Positions 1 to 14,090 of a DNA stretch of 64,000 nucleotides are shown piece by piece. The stretch's first letter is position 1, and each line of letters opens with the position of its first letter. The stretch is from Enoplosus armatus. Taxonomy: Eukaryota; Chordata; Actinopteri; Centrarchiformes; Enoplosidae. Position numbers and translations under genes: made by a program. The notes under the pieces are model-generated. The model saw only the letters and a list, made by a program, of their open reading frames with translations, searched no databases and had not been told where the DNA came from. The stretch spans positions 7,557,891 to 7,621,890 of the forward strand of contig NC_092180.1 in the NCBI RefSeq assembly GCF_043641665.1, in the 5' to 3' direction.

Positions 1-239
1 TGTACTTCCAAATACCAGATGTAGAATTTATATTCATCAACAGTTTTTACTTTTGTCTCATTTCAAAATTAGATGCAAAAATCTTTTAGCATGTTTTTAT
101 TTCATTGTGCACTGAACAAATCACGCCGCAGAGATATGATCGCGATTGGCCATTTGATGTGTATCTGATTCCACAATGAATCATTGGAAAAGCAGGAATC
201 CATTGCAGGTCAGCATTAGGACATAGAAACAAGAGTCGA

Positions 240-740
240 CAGCCGTGCAAACAGAAAAGCTACCATCTGCATGCTAACATGGTCACACTGACAATGCTTA
301 AGTGCTGATGTTTAGCAGGAACAGTATAATGTTTACAATGATCAACATCATAGTTTAGCGTGTTAGCATGCTAATTAGCACTAAACACAAAGTACAGCTG
401 AGGTTGATAGGTATGTCATTGATGTTGCAATATGGTGATGATGATGATGGTGATGGTGCTAGATAAAAAGGGATTACCAAGTTATTACAATTCATCTTGA
501 GTGTGATATGAATGCGTGTACCAAATGTCATGGCTATCCATCCAATTGTTATCCAGATATTTTACTAAAAATGTCAATCTCATTGTGGTCCGGAGTCATC
601 TTCTGGGTACCATGAATATCTGGCCCAAATTTCATGGCAATCCATTGCCACAAAAGTGGTGGACCGACTGACCGACTGACCAAACAACCCTGCCATCCCT
701 ACAACCATGCCACTGGTGTGGCTACAAAAAGGAGAGGAGT
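240..740 (+). repeat. Teleost interspersed repeat, family A
   Basis: This matches a repeat I know as very common in percomorph genomes. Its hallmarks are runs of 'gctaacatgctaa', then 'gctaattagcactaaacac', 'aaagtacagctgagg', 'catggcaatccat', and a 3' part with 'agtggtggaccgactgaccg'. All occur here in that order. The same family is found at 1930-1975 (fragment), 5290-5545 (reverse), 8335-8540 (diverged, reverse) and 33952-34440. I cannot name its class with certainty. It carries no coding capacity and is probably non-autonomous. Confidence 0.75.
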
Positions 741-1929
741 CGTTCAATGCAGAGAAGTAAAACACTTTTTTGTTATAAGCTCAATTTGTGCACAAAAGCA
801 GGCTCTAAAAGTAGCTTGGACTAGCAGCTTCTCCTGATTATATTGCGTCCTCTGGAATGTGACTACTGAACATACGTATACTGCGATGTTGATGCTGAAA
901 CAATATTCAACCCTCATTGCGTGCAGCTGAAACAAACACATTACCTAAAGTTTCTATTTTAACACAATGACCTTGGGGACAAAACATCATCTGACACTGG
1001 GTTAGGACTCTACCTGTCCTCACAGATTATTCTGGGTGTCTGTAATACTTCAGTTGGAGACGTTGTCATCTTCAGTTCAAGCTTTCCATCACTGTCTACA
1101 GGCTGTAACTCTTTCCAACACCTCAGTTTCCTCTCTCTCTCAGTCCCTGGCCAGACTAATGGGTCTCTAATGTCCTCACAAATGAAATCACCAGCAGGAA
1201 ATATCTAACTGGTCATCTGATAACAGACTGAAGCCAAGACCAAAACATAAAGCTATACGCCAATATGTTAAGTGATAGTCGCGCCCAAGGCCAGACTGCA
1301 GTCATGACGTGGTTTCATGAGATTATGACTATGGGGATGATCGTAGGAGACATCTGTGAGAGAGACATTATGTCATGAAATGTTAACCTTTGAGATTTTA
1401 TGGGCAGAGTGGATAGATATTTGGAAGTGCCATCTTTAGCAGTACTTCCTTTTTTTCTTATGCCTTTAAATTAGGGATGAAAATATATTAAAAGTGTAAA
1501 TGTTGTAGTCGTACTTGGAAGAGATAATTTCATGGCCAGTATGGACAGGAGGAACGCTTACAGCGACCAATAACTCTTACACTGAGCATGAGATTGTTGT
1601 ATTAAGACAGCCTTGAAAAAACAGAACCTATCTTTTAATGAACTTACTTTGGCTGATTTGGTGAGATGACAACACATCTTTCAATTTGGATTCTCACAAC
1701 TACAAATGACAAAGCATGCTTTTTGCATGCCATTGTTATCCTCTTACTATAAAAATAAAACATCAGGTGCAGAACATACCAGAGTACATCTGCTAGCCTC
1801 TGTTAACACAGCTTTATCATTTGTGTTCACAGAGTGAGATGGAGGCAATGCAAATATTATTTCCTGTTCAAAAAGACATGACTAAGAGTCTACAGTCATG
1901 CTCTGTGAGGCCGTACATAAGTATAGATG

Positions 1930-1978
1930 TGCGTTGAGCTAAATGCTAACCTCAGCATGCTAACAAGCTGATTATAGT
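1930..1978 (+). repeat. Family A repeat fragment
   Basis: A short piece with 'gagctaaatgctaacctcag' followed by 'catgctaacaagctgatta'. It corresponds to the 5' 'gctaacatgcta' portion of the repeat at 240-740. The rest of the element is absent. Confidence 0.5.
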
Positions 1979-4900
1979 ACAATATATACAATAACATCAA
2001 AATGAACAATAGTAAACCTAATCAATTTTTCAATGTCCCTACCATGTACTAAAATGGTAACATTGTGACCTCCACAGATTGTCTTGACAACTGAATATGA
2101 TATTTTGCTTGTACAGCTTCTTTCAAGGATTATGCTTCATCTAATTAAAAGTTTATCTGAATAACTACATTTACTTGTGATGTATTGTCTGGTTTATTTG
2201 ATCATTAGCATGAGGTAAACATACCACACAAACAGATGAACTAAAACCAGTTCAAACTAACTTCAGGGATGAGACGTTCTGTTGACCCACATCACATTTT
2301 AATACTAAGCATTATGTCTTTACTTCAAGTTTATCAACAGGCCCAAACATGACACCAATCATCTGTTTATATTAAAATAGCTGTATGCTGTGTGAATATC
2401 TCTGCGACAAGTTGATTTATTGGTGCAATATTCCCTGGCAGGGAAAAGCCAAAACTCTAGCTGCATCAGTGTCAAATACTAGAAACTGTGCCACAGAAAT
2501 CTCTAGAAATGATGCGAGTCACAGCTGTTACCCCAGAAGGGGAATTGCATAACAAACAATGCAGGAACAAACAATGTTGGTAAGAGTGGTTATCCAGAAA
2601 CAAGTTAACACGAAAGAAAGATCCTGGTCGTAATTGCCTCAGTCTACCTCAGTACCCATGCTACTCCCTCTGTCCTACTGCCACCTTCTCATAATCAGCA
2701 AGGTTTTTCTGGGACTACTGTTAGCAGGACCTGCTTTAAAACCCCACCCACACCAATACACAGCCCCCAGTAATCTGTGACCACAGACCTGTGCATGTAG
2801 TGACGAACTGTGCAACTGTCTGGGCAAGTAAAGTGACTGTAGATGAAACCCCTCAGGGGCAGAGAGAGGAAGGGTGGAGGAGGAGAGAAAGAGTGCCCAA
2901 TATGTGACGTGAACAAGTGTGTAAAAGAACAAGTGGCGGGGTGAGAAAGTGACAAGATACAGCATGCCTGCAGTCAATCTGTCATTATGGGACAGGTAAA
3001 TTGATGCTTCAGAGTGAGAGTCCCTCTTGGATTGGGCCAAGTCTCCACTGATGGCTCAAGCCAGGTGTCCAGAGGAAAGAGGCACTCTGTTTTTGGTATG
3101 TACATGAGGCACTCGCTGCATATCTGGGTAGCTGCTAAACACAGGACCACTCTTGCTGGGCAGAGTGTGGACCAGATGCAGGATGACAAGCAGACAGACA
3201 CGCCCCCTGGTGGTGAACAAAAAAAAAAAATGACAGGTCCAATTCACCAAAGTCTATTTGTATCCTGAGACACAGAAGAAAGGGTGACCAATGGTCGTCT
3301 TCAGTGTTGATTCTTTCTACACAGAAGAATCCCTTATCTCTCTGCATTGTCAATACTTCAGTAAAACTGCTATATGCTGTCTAGAGGGTTTGAAGCTAAT
3401 TTACCTTGTAGATTTAAACACCAATTTAGAAGAATAAATTAAGGGGTCACAATGGTCCCCGGGCAACATCGTGTGCATCCTCTCTGCAGATCTGTGTACC
3501 CTGTCAGCCAGAATTATTGTGTAAATACTTGCAGGAGCTGTGCTCTCATCCTTGGAGAGATGCCATTGCTCTCTGACACTGTAGTAGAAACAGTAGAAAG
3601 ATCTACAGCAAACACACGGGAATGCCACTGTTGAGCTGCACACATAGTAACTGTGTGCCAGTTGCAATTACATATATAATTGCGGAGGTGTGCAGAGCCT
3701 GGCAGGAGGACCATGCAGCGGGCCATAGAGGGGGAGGTTACTGACATGAATAAAATATCACAGTATTTTTGAATAATGTGACAACATGTTGGGTCACTAT
3801 GGGTGCTTTGATTCAATATTTAATATAAATATTATATGCTAGGGTGCAGTATCTGTGGAAACAAATCTCTAGCAATGTGGCTTTTCAATAGTTATTAACT
3901 AAATGTTATCAATTTCATTCTGTAAGAAGAGCCAAACTGTATCAGTTGACTGAATGCAGGCTTTGACACAAGGCACACACAACTTTTTGTTGTGCCAATA
4001 AAAGTGTCTATAAACAGCATAAAAGCCTGGGAACCTTTCATGTTCCATGACACGAACAGAAAATGTATCTAAAAGTAAAATCAGTACTTAAAATCATCAA
4101 GCACCATCTGTACTATGACACATGCAGATCATCACTAGTGTAGCCAATTGTTTTTTGTAGTCAAATAATTCATACAACTTTGTTGAAAAGCACCAATCAG
4201 AGAAGGATACAAGAACATTTCTAAAGGCATTGAATATTCCTCAGAGTACAGTAAGGTAAGTTCTAGGAAAATAGAAAATATATTAAGCACAGTGTGTAAA
4301 TCTTCTTTGAGCAGGCTGCCCCCGAAAAACTGATAAAAGCTGATAACATACAGTAGGTCTGTTTTACAATACTTGAGTTAAGCCTGAGCCTGTTGAAAAC
4401 ACAATAAAGCCCATGTGCTAAAGTGGATTACTGGGAGTTTCCTGGTGACCCTCTTTAGATAGCTTCACTTGTGTTGCTCATAGATTCAAACTGGAGACTA
4501 GGTCGTCCAGCTGCTGGGTCACACCGTTTTAGATGACTTATGACCCAGAGGGCAGAGCTGTTCCTTGCTATTTTCTTCTACTTCCGACACCCGCTGCCAG
4601 GGCAGGCGATCAGCTTTCCAGTTGCCCAAACCCTGTGAACTTTGCCCCTGCCAACTCCCCAGGATCATTAAGAACAAGAAGGCTGTAATATAGTTTCTGA
4701 AAGACCGTTCTAGAAAGACAATGGTGTCATTCATAGAGATATGTCGACTATCAGTTGTTGATATCTAAACAAACTGATGTCTATAATTGAATCTGGACAA
4801 AACCTCTCTTAAGGTAATACTTTGTATTTTTACCTCTACTGCCTTTATCCGTAATGGATTTGGGAGATTGTACTGTACCCCTAATGTGTTGTCAGACCTT

Positions 4901-5289
4901 TAAAGCGTATTGAAAAATTGTTTGGAGTTGCTAAAAAGACTTGTTTTATCTCAAAAGAGAGAAAACCTACATGTCCTCAAAAGGAGGCTCCAGGGGGAAC
5001 ACTTTGCAAATATTTTAAAAACATGGTTAGTAGGTGCATTGCATGTTTCTGTAGTCAGAATCATTAAGATAAGTTATGCTCACTGGATGGACGGAGTTCA
5101 CTGAGACGACATACAATTAAAATACACAGAAGAAACTTTTTTCATGGCAGAATGATTCGCTTCCAATTTCAGTTCTCTATTTGAATGATGCAAGCCTGTT
5201 ATCTATTGCTCTACGTAATGGAAATGTTACATGAAGACATTGATATAAAGTGCCACCATCACGTCAAATTTTAAAAAAGGTGTGCAATA

Positions 5290-5545
5290 CTTACATATGA
5301 CCAAATACCTGCAAAGCTAATGACATTCCTATCAGCCTCAGCTGTACTTTGTGTTAAGTGCTAATTAGCAAATGTCAGCATGCTAACATGCTAAACTAAG
5401 ATGGTGAAAATGGTAAACATTAGACCTGCTAAACATCAACATGTTAGCATCGTCACTGTGAGCATGTTAACATGCACTGCTATGCCTAAGTACAGCCACA
5501 CAGAGCTGCTATCATAGCTGTAGACTCTTAGTCTTGTTCATACTA
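5290..5545 (-). repeat. Family A repeat, reverse orientation
   Basis: This is the reverse complement of the 5' half of the 240-740 repeat. It contains 'cctatcagcctcagctgtac', 'tgctaattagcaaatgtcag', 'catgctaacatgctaaacta' and 'acatcaacatgttagcatcg' in the expected reverse order. The 3' half with 'accgactgaccg' is missing. Confidence 0.75.
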
Positions 5546-5568
5546 TTCTTGAATGCTTTGTCTAAATC

Positions 5569-5603
5569 TAAGAAAAAAAAGAAAGAAAGAAAGAAAATGA
5601 AAG
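5569..5603. repeat. (GAAA)n-type microsatellite
   Basis: An A-rich simple repeat with several tandem 'gaaa' units. It abuts the right end of the reverse family A copy, so it may have grown from that element's terminus. Confidence 0.7.
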
Positions 5604-7730
5604 AAATGTGCTGAATGAGAAATCCTCAATTAGCCAATTTCAAAAGAACAAAAATTAATTCCAGGAATTATCATGAAGGCACCAGTTGTAGCTTTTGTAC
5701 AAGGTTAAAGTACACTTTTCCTGAAAATGTCAGCAGCTTAGCGGACACATTTTAATAGCCATCATTGAAATAACAATGTCCCAGAGCAGGGGAATTAAAA
5801 ACAAGCAGGGATATGGGCTTTGGCTGTAGATGCCTGCTGGTATGGCTGATATTATTCCAGCTGGTCTGATGATGTGGAAATAAAAGAAAAACAGGGCAGA
5901 CAGAGAGCCGTGGGACTGTGAAATGATTTCCAATCAGTCAGTGAGGAACTATTTAGGTCACTAATGTAGAGACACTACAATAAATTAACACGGAAGTGAT
6001 TTTCTAAAACAAAACAACAAAAAAACACCATTAAAATGAGCATTTTTACTACCATGAGAAACAATAATGGATGCACACAAGGCAGAAGGAGGAACAGAGA
6101 CGCAGACAGAAAAATTGTAGTGTCTACCAGCCGTGTTTATACATGTGACAGCGGTACTTTAATGTTATGTGGCTGAAGGGAGAATTGTGAAGAATGAAGG
6201 CTGTTGTTTTAATCTCACCTCAAGAAAATGATGAGGCAAAAACAGGGAAAACACCACAGGAGTCTTTTGTCTTTCATGTCCGTATTTGGTGAAATGAGGT
6301 ACTCTTGGGGCATGTTGGTACTTGAGCACAAAGACTGGTGATGATGGTTGTTTGGCCAGCAGTTACAAGTCATCACACACACACAGGCAGTTTGAGGAAT
6401 GTGACTGGAGGGATGGTCGAACGGTCTTGGCTTCGTAAAAACATGTATATACTTATAGCTATTTCTCCATAGTCTTTTGGAATGTATTAAACAATGGTTG
6501 CTCAATGGCATCATCTAACTTTCATTTGCTTTGCGGTAACAGATCACTGTAGTCAGGTTACAACATTTCCATAGCCCCAATATAGTATGCATATTCCATA
6601 CCATCATATCTGCCAAATATTATATGTAAAGACCTGAGCAAACTAAAACTACGTAAATAAACACACTTATGTAATAAAGTATAGAAAACGACATTTGAAG
6701 AGAAGCTGCTGTAGAGAATCTAGGAAAGCGATCCAATTCTTGAACACATGACTCCCATGGTGCGAGATAAAGATCAGGTGGATACAGAGCAGGTAGTAAC
6801 TTGCCCCTGCGACAAGTCAAATGCTCCACCTATTCTTTACTATGACCACACGTTCTGAGTAAGCAGATCTCCTGCGAAAAGTCTCCTTCCACATCTCAAA
6901 AGATCTATATGTGGACCTTTAGAAAAACCAGCAGATTGACGGTCACATCACAATCTTTCTAATCAGGAACAAGAACATCACAGTCAACTCTACTGCACTT
7001 CTCATAAAAACTCACTAAACAGAGCCATGGCTGCCATGATAAAGACATGTACTTACCCTAATATTTAACTGCAATAAAACATACATAAATTAAAATAAAG
7101 ACAACATAATAGCTGTAGTAAATAAAATCTAGTTGCTGGTATTTTGTTTTCCTTTTCATGTAATGAAATAGCAAGATGTCATATTTATAACTGGCTGCCA
7201 GAAAGTTCTCAAACACAAACTTACCAAATAACTTAGGCTGTCAAAGTTAGAAAACATAAATTATGTAGTATAACAAGAACGGGTCCCTTTTGTTTTTGTT
7301 TACTTGTGACTGACTTGACAGCAGGTAATGGTAAAATGGTAAAATAAAGTGTTGTTAAACTTAATTATTATAGCTCCCGCTGACTGATGTGACACATCTA
7401 AAATAGGCAAGTAATGGTTAACAAAGAGTGAAAAGTCTGAGAAACATGAGATAAGATTTGTCTAGTTGTTCAGTGAGCCTGTAGAGCCAGCGGTGGTGTT
7501 GAAAACAAAGGCTCCACCACTTTCTTTCTCACACTGTCTTCGGCAAAAAAGTATCAAAACTGACCAAAAGTGTTACTGACTTCAAGTTTCTGATCAAGCA
7601 GAAAGACGGAAACATACAAACACACAGAGAGAGCACAGCTTGACGAGGCTTAGTCTGAGCCATTTCACAGCAGTTTGTCCCTCATCAGCAGAGCCTTTGT
7701 GCTCCTGTTGCTCAGCATGCCTGACTGTAA

Positions 7731-7770
7731 GTGTGTGTGTGTGTGCGTGTGTGTGTGTGGGTGGGTGGGG
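7731..7770. repeat. (GT)n microsatellite
   Basis: Interrupted GT dinucleotide tract followed by 'gggtgggtggggg'. Chance reading frames through it are not genes. Confidence 0.85.
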
Positions 7771-7937
7771 GTGTCAACTGCAGCCCACCCATAGTCAGTC
7801 AAGAAGCTCAGCCCCCTCTCACATGCTGACCTCCCCCAACATTGGTAATCTCTCCATCACTAACCCAACACACACTTCCAACTGCGTGGTCCCCATAACT
7901 AAAAAATGACAAACAAAGACACACATGCACATCACCA

Positions 7938-7966
7938 CCACACACACACACACACACACACACACA
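7938..7966. repeat. (CA)n microsatellite
   Basis: An uninterrupted CA tract of about 14 units, about 170 bases after the GT tract and complementary to it. The two could pair as a loose hairpin. Confidence 0.85.
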
Positions 7967-8334
7967 TAATCATGCTCCCTGGTGGCTCTTCCACAGAGTA
8001 AGCTCTCTGCCCCACGCAGACGGTCGCTGGTGCAGCATGGGAACAAAGACGGGTAACACTGCTGAGATGACCTCATGGCTGCCTCCATGGAGCCAGACAT
8101 TAATCCTAAAAACACAGACCATCACGCTACCACCTACTCTACAGCCAACACAACGTCCAGCCTAAAACAAACTCCTGCTGATCCTGTCTGAGAGTTTGCC
8201 TCCTACAGTGAATATAAGTAAAATGTCTATGAACAATAGAGTAAGATCTAAGTCTGCAAAAGGGGGAAGAAACCCCCCCAAAAATAATACAAACAGAGAA
8301 AGAATGAGATCTCAGTTGATTCTTTGGTTAAAGC

Positions 8335-8540
8335 AAGACATCAACAACTACTCGCCAGACTGTCATGAAATTTGATATAGGTATTCATGATCCCCTATTG
8401 ACTTAGCTGACCTCCAGAGTTTTTCCAAAGGGCCACCATTTGGCCAAACTTCCCACTTGCACCCAAGAAGCAATCAAAAGCTTCACTGAGCACATTCATG
8501 CTCCCCAGAGGATGAGCTATTTTCCTTTTGGACACATGAT
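8335..8540 (-). repeat. Diverged family A repeat, reverse orientation
   Basis: The order 'caacaactactcgccag', 'tgtcatgaaatttgatatag', 'tattcatgatcccctattga' and later 'catgctccccagaggatgag' follows the reverse complement of the family A 3' region. That region normally reads 'caacaactattggatggatt', then 'gccatgaaatttggtacaga', then 'ccccagaggatgaatcc'. It is heavily diverged. Confidence 0.55.
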
Positions 8541-9952
8541 CCCTTCTGAGATTTAAACCCTTTTTAATGTTAACAACACGAAACCTCTCTTTATGAAAGT
8601 TAAAATACGTTGATATGCACCTTAACATGATTGGATAAATTATTTTGGGTAATGCCATTTAACAAATGAAATCTTTCGCTTCTGTGCCATGAAGTAAGAG
8701 AAAACAGAGCACTTTTCTGACTGTAGAGTTCACTGCTGTGGATGGATGAGAAAGCTTTTGAATGACAAAATTGGATACTGTGAGATCTCTTGTATTCATG
8801 TGTGACAGCAGTCTTTGCTCCATTGTACAGCATGAACATCTTCCTGACAGGGCAGCAAGCAGACCAGTAATTTAGCTTGACAGGCGCTTGTCAGGAGATT
8901 TGAAAATCCTTGTAGTCCAACCTAAGATTAACCCAAATTACACATTCAGTCAAAACCAGTTCAAACCCCAAAGGCAATCAAAATGCAAACTTTGAAAATG
9001 AGGGGAGGGAGGGAGGAAAAGAGGATTTTTCAAATCCCATACCCTCTCACCCCCACCAGCAGAGGGGTAAGAACGCCTGCTGGGTGTCTCCTAAACCTGC
9101 TGAAGGAGGCTTCAGCTTGTTATCGTTCAGGAGGTGCTCGGTGCCTTAAAGGCTGCTCAATGGCTTGAGAGAGATCCCTCAGGGGTTTAGGAGGCTGCAC
9201 AGCATACACGTTCCCACACCAGGGTAATGTTTATTATTATGAAATCAACAAACTTCTCATATTTCTGTAACATTGCAGTTTTGAAAATGCTGATTCTGCT
9301 TCAGTAGACATGTTGTTCCGATGCTATTTCTCTGTTCATGTGAAAGCAGCCTTAAGTGTAGCAGTCACCGCTAAATGGTAATTGGCTAAGTAACAGACAG
9401 GGTACTATATCGATGTTTAAAATTGAGTATAATTTTAAAGATGAGGCTCGCTGTCACTGAATCTTTGCATCACAGACATTTGTGCAGCCCGGCACAACAA
9501 TCACTGATAGAATATTCTGTGTCCTTTACTGAACTGCTGCACTTTTCTACCAGCATTTATGGGAAAACTGGAAGCAAGCCGTGTACACTGAGGTTAAAAT
9601 TGCAGCAGTAGTCCATTACAGAACTCACCAAACAGCTGCAGTAGCCCACAAGTTTTAAAAGCCTTAGCAGGTGATAGCAGGCAGGTGGGAGGTGGAACAA
9701 AATAATTTGTTTTCATGACGGTTTCAGTTCTGATGGTATCAGTCAGATTTGATCAATTCTGATTTGGCTTTTCGATTCTGGTTCTTCTGGGATCCTTGTT
9801 TGGATTCTTGGTACATTGTTTTAGTCGGCAAAAAAACCCAACTAAAAACAACAACATTTTTATTTATTTTATACGTCCTTTAAACACAGTTGAGACACGC
9901 ACACACCTGCGTTGATGAAATTAACCTCTTTCCGCACTCTGATTACGCCATT

Positions 9953-9990
9953 TAACAAAAATGCGACACTTAACAAAAATGCGACACTTC
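9953..9990. repeat. 18-bp tandem repeat, about two copies
   Basis: The unit 'taacaaaaatgcgacact' occurs twice head to tail, followed by a decayed third start 'tcacaaaaaac'. No function is apparent. Confidence 0.8.
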
Positions 9991-11149
9991 ACAAAAAACA
10001 TCTCTCATACTATGTGCATAGTGTTTTCAAAATTGTAAAATCATGTTGTAAAACTCAGTGTTGCACATGGAAGCACAGCAGGTCTAAACTTCACTTGTAT
10101 TGGCAACTCAAATGAAAAAGCATGTTTCCTAATGAATTCCCAGTTTTTATAAAACAGACATTAGTTCCTATTCAGAACCAGTTCTTGATATACAAACCGT
10201 TGAAAAGAAAACACTTTGACATGAATGTCATTATTCTAACACACTTCAGTAGACAACAACTGAGAGATTGGAAGAACAAATCTGTGTTGAGCTCATCTGA
10301 GTACTATTTCAACAACTTCATAATCTTATCACAAAGACGCAGTTAAAACAGCATGCAGTGATCACCGCTAAAGGCTTGGAGCCATCATGCTCCCTTCTCC
10401 CAGCCCCACCCTCCTTTTGTTAAAAACAACACTGAAATCAGAGTCGAACTCCATCTGGCCCCTCTAACCTCATGTGCCATCATCAACACCTCCCAGCGCT
10501 GCTCTCTATTTTGTAAAATCACACCACTTCAAGGGCAAGGGAGGCTCTTACATTTCAGCCTTAAGGTGCATGATCCTGATCACACCTGGTCTTTCCTCCA
10601 TCTTCTCATATACTTATGTACAAGTGGGTGATTAAACAGCCTTAAGAGAGGTAATGACCCCAGAAACGATGACAAGCCTGACATAAGTTGGCTGATACCA
10701 AGTGTGAGGCCTGATATCCCCTGAGCAGCGACATTTGTTTTTGATATAGGTTTCACAAATAACCCTGCTGCCATTAAGACTGTGAGTCACATATGCGGCT
10801 TAAAGCTGTGATATAATCAACGGTCGAGCAAATGTCTGCCTATACAGGAGAGGCTGAAAATACCTGTATGAATGCTTTATCCTTGACTTACCCCTTTCAT
10901 TACACTGTGCTGTGTCTGAATAACCGCCTGAGGTAAGCTTTTAGGCGAGTGTTCAACCTGTCACCCAATGAAGGCTTTTCAAACCAAATGACTGGCTTTG
11001 ATGATCAGCCTTGGACTTACATTTGCCAGGAGACCATGAACAAATGTTCACTTCTTACAATTATAAAATGATGAAAAGCAGTATGTTACAAAAGACTGAA
11101 ATTTTTTTTTATTCATTTAACTCATCTTAACACCAAACTAACCGTCCGT

Positions 11150-11215
11150 CACCTGAATGATCCAGGTTCAAAATACCCTCCCTGTTGAAGTGCCCCTGAG
11201 CAAGAAATTAGATCC
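11150..11215 (+). mobile_element. Degenerate tRNA-derived SINE fragment
   Basis: It contains a B-box-like 'caggttcaaaatacc' (consensus GGTTCRANYCC). About 20 bases on is 'tgttgaagtgcccctgagca' then 'agaaatt', the recognisable body of a widespread fish SINE that usually reads 'cgaagtgtccttgagcaag'. The A box is not readable, so this is a decayed 5'-truncated copy. Confidence 0.5.
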
Positions 11216-12484
11216 CTATTCACTTCAGAGGTAGTAAAGGATTGACAATAACGCTAATCCTTTACTCTGGACTTCCTGGAGGTATGCAACAAAAGAAATG
11301 AACAATAAAAACTCAAGTTACAGAAATAAGCACTCCTGATTATTTTCCTCACAATAGCCATGTTACATGCTCATTGATAATACACTCATGATGTAGTAAA
11401 GGCAGAAACACGAGTAAGCTGGAACCATCTTTTTTTTATAATGTGATTATGCTCAGAGACAAAGCAGCCCATAATCGCTGTACAATATGTGGAACATTAG
11501 TTGCATTATTGAATGGCATTTTTTGATGTAATCACCTTAATCCTGTCTGTCTTTTAGAGTTTCCATTTTTGTGACACAAAGACATTCCAGCAGGGCACTA
11601 TCTCTAACATGACAAAGCATTTACCATAACATAATATAATAATGAACCCAGTTGTAGATGTAATGCCCCACAATCAGAATCTCCATCTCATATAAAAACA
11701 GTCAAAATTCAACAATAGAGAAAATATTTTTCTTTGTTTTACATTTTTACCAACACGGACAGGATTTGCTGTGAACTGAAATCACGTTCAATAAAAATAT
11801 CCAAGTCACATGGCAAAAGAAGACTCTTCACTTGCACCTCCATTGTTCTGCCAGGTTCAAATACTCTTGATGCTACAAACAACATTCCTGTGCTTCAAGC
11901 CTTGTAGCTCTTTGGTGTGAAACGTTCTCTACTGCTCTAAGCTACCATAAAAAGATCAGCTCAGAGCAAAGTCTTTCTCCAGTATCTGCACAAAGACAGC
12001 CACATCACCATAGCACCATGACAGAAAGATCAGGTTTGAGGTTGAATGTGAGGGGAAACTAGACTTGTTAGGTAACCATTAATGGAGTAGTCCATCAAGA
12101 AAGTCATGAAATCATCTGAATCAGAACAATGCCTTTCTCTGACTGTTGGCTATAACGTTTGAAAACGTAGTCAGAGATCTTAATTGTTAGCTGGCATAAA
12201 TGAGAGGGTTTTTTAGCACCAGAGAGAGTGCTGCACACACTCCAACATGCCTTTGATGATTAACCTAGATGCCAGAGGTCTATATGGGGTGTGTCACTGA
12301 ATGACTTTCATTTCAGCCCACTTCAACCACTTACAATCTCACTCGGAGCCCCAATCATAACCGTTTCCATCACATTCCCAACATTGTTTCAAAGCACTAA
12401 ACTACCACCAACAGTACTCATGGCTCAATAAATGTATTGTTGGATGATCACATATATAACTAATAGTTGTACGTTGGCCGATAG

Positions 12485-12910
12485 GGTTGGGCAATATAGA
12501 TATGAAACGTAACATAATATCGCAATATTGATAAATACATAATCTATCATGAAATAGTACATTTTCTAGCAAATAAAAAAACATGATAAATCTAGGCACT
12601 TCATCACATTTATGCAAAAATCTTTTTCCAATAGTCCTGCTCGTTGATTTGCAACATTACCCACAATGATCTTATAGAGCCAAACATATTTAAAGGCATA
12701 GCTACCACGTTATAAATTGTAGCCTTATAGCCTCGAGGCCGAACAAGTGCATGTAAAGTTCTAATAAAACATTTGCAAAGCTGATTTTTTAAATATTTTA
12801 AATTGTGTATTGTATACATCCATAATACATCCGCCAATCACAAAAATAGGGTGAAACCGGCGGCACGATGTGTATCGCATGGTCAGTGTGCTTGAGTGCG
12901 CATGTGCAAA
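12485..12910. repeat. Possible degenerate DNA-transposon repeat
   Basis: 'gttgggcaatatagatatga' with 'aatatcgcaatattgataaa', and farther right 'cggcacgatgtgtatcgcat', resemble the fish repeat that begins 'gggttgggcgatatgg'. Ends and target duplication are not visible. The extent is approximate. Confidence 0.35.
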
Positions 12911-13814
12911 ATACAAACAAAACCCACTCCTTATGAGAAGACAGGTCTAACTTCAAGTACATCAGTGCTCTTTAACGAGACTTGATATCCCAAAATACAC
13001 AACCACGACAGACACAAAGACAGCAAATCAATACTGCACAGGGAATGAAGGCTGAAAATTCATGACAGAATGGCCTGTTCATGCTCCAGCGAGCAGAATG
13101 AAAATAAAGCTCTTGAGAATTGGATCTTGGGAACGAGAGAAAATATTCTGAAATGACATATCGCAAGCCTTGCAGGGCCAGACCACAGTTTCGCTTCTCA
13201 TTGTGGTCTGGCAAGGCCATGGATGAATCTGCCTCAAAGATTACTATCTGCAGAACAGATGATTGACAGGTACAGGATCTCCTTCACTGAGACAATAATA
13301 ATATGAATCAGCTCATTTGTCCGATAGAGTGGTTTTAGAGCATTTTGGCCCCCAACTGACAGGACAGATAATTGCCGTGATGACAAACTGTGACTGTGTG
13401 CGACAGCTCAGACTAACCTCAAAACTAACCAGGAAATCCAGTTTCTCTTATTTTCCTACCAAAGCTCTCCTGTCTGCTACCGTCTCTGTAGATGCAACTC
13501 TGAATAACTGCCAAGTTCTGCTGAAGCTGAAACATTTTCAACATATTTGCTTCGGAAATCTGGGTTTGTGGCCAGCTAAGGCGTTTGGAGAATGTTTGTC
13601 CGACCAGATTCAGACATTTGATCTTAGTCTCGCTGAGCACATTCTTATCTAGACATTCTCTTTTGTATTTGTTTTTATGCTTGTAAAAAGGATCCGCTTG
13701 TCATTAGCCAATTTCATTTTCAAGATGGAAGGATCATATTATTTTAATTTATTGCCAAAATCTACGACAAAACTTCAACATTAAAGCCTTGTTTTTGGGC
13801 ATTTTAAGTGAAGA

Positions 13815-14090
13815 CAATTAATCAGCAATTATTTTGATATATAAAATCGCTGTGAGTCATTTCTATGAACCAAAAAATACAAAAAAATCTCTGGTTCTAG
13901 CCTTTCTAATGTGAGGATTTGCTTCTGTTCTCTGTTTTATATCTTTGTAAACTGAATATGAACGATTGGACACAACCTCGAAGACGTCAGCTTAGGCTGT
14001 GGGAAACTGGGATGGACATTTTTAAACTGCTTATTAGAGAAAATAAATGACAGATTAATCTATAATTAAAATAATAATAACCTCTGTCAA
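13815..14090 (+). repeat. Teleost interspersed repeat, family D
   Basis: Marker strings in order: 'caattaatcagcaattattt', 'tctaatgtgaggatttgctt', 'tctctgttttatatctttgt', 'aaactgaatatgaacg', 'cgaagacgtcagcttaggct', 'tgggaaactgggatggacat' and 'acagattaatctataattaa'. This is a common percomorph repeat ending in alternating 'attaatcgat'-like motifs. Other pieces are at 15945-16050, 52235-52360 and, reversed, 62570-62905. Confidence 0.75.

Noticed and set aside
5085..5110. 'tggacggagttcactgaga', similar at its start to miR-184, a known neighbour of MORF4L1 in mammals
   Set aside because: Only the first nine bases match the mature miR-184. The rest differs and no precursor hairpin is apparent.
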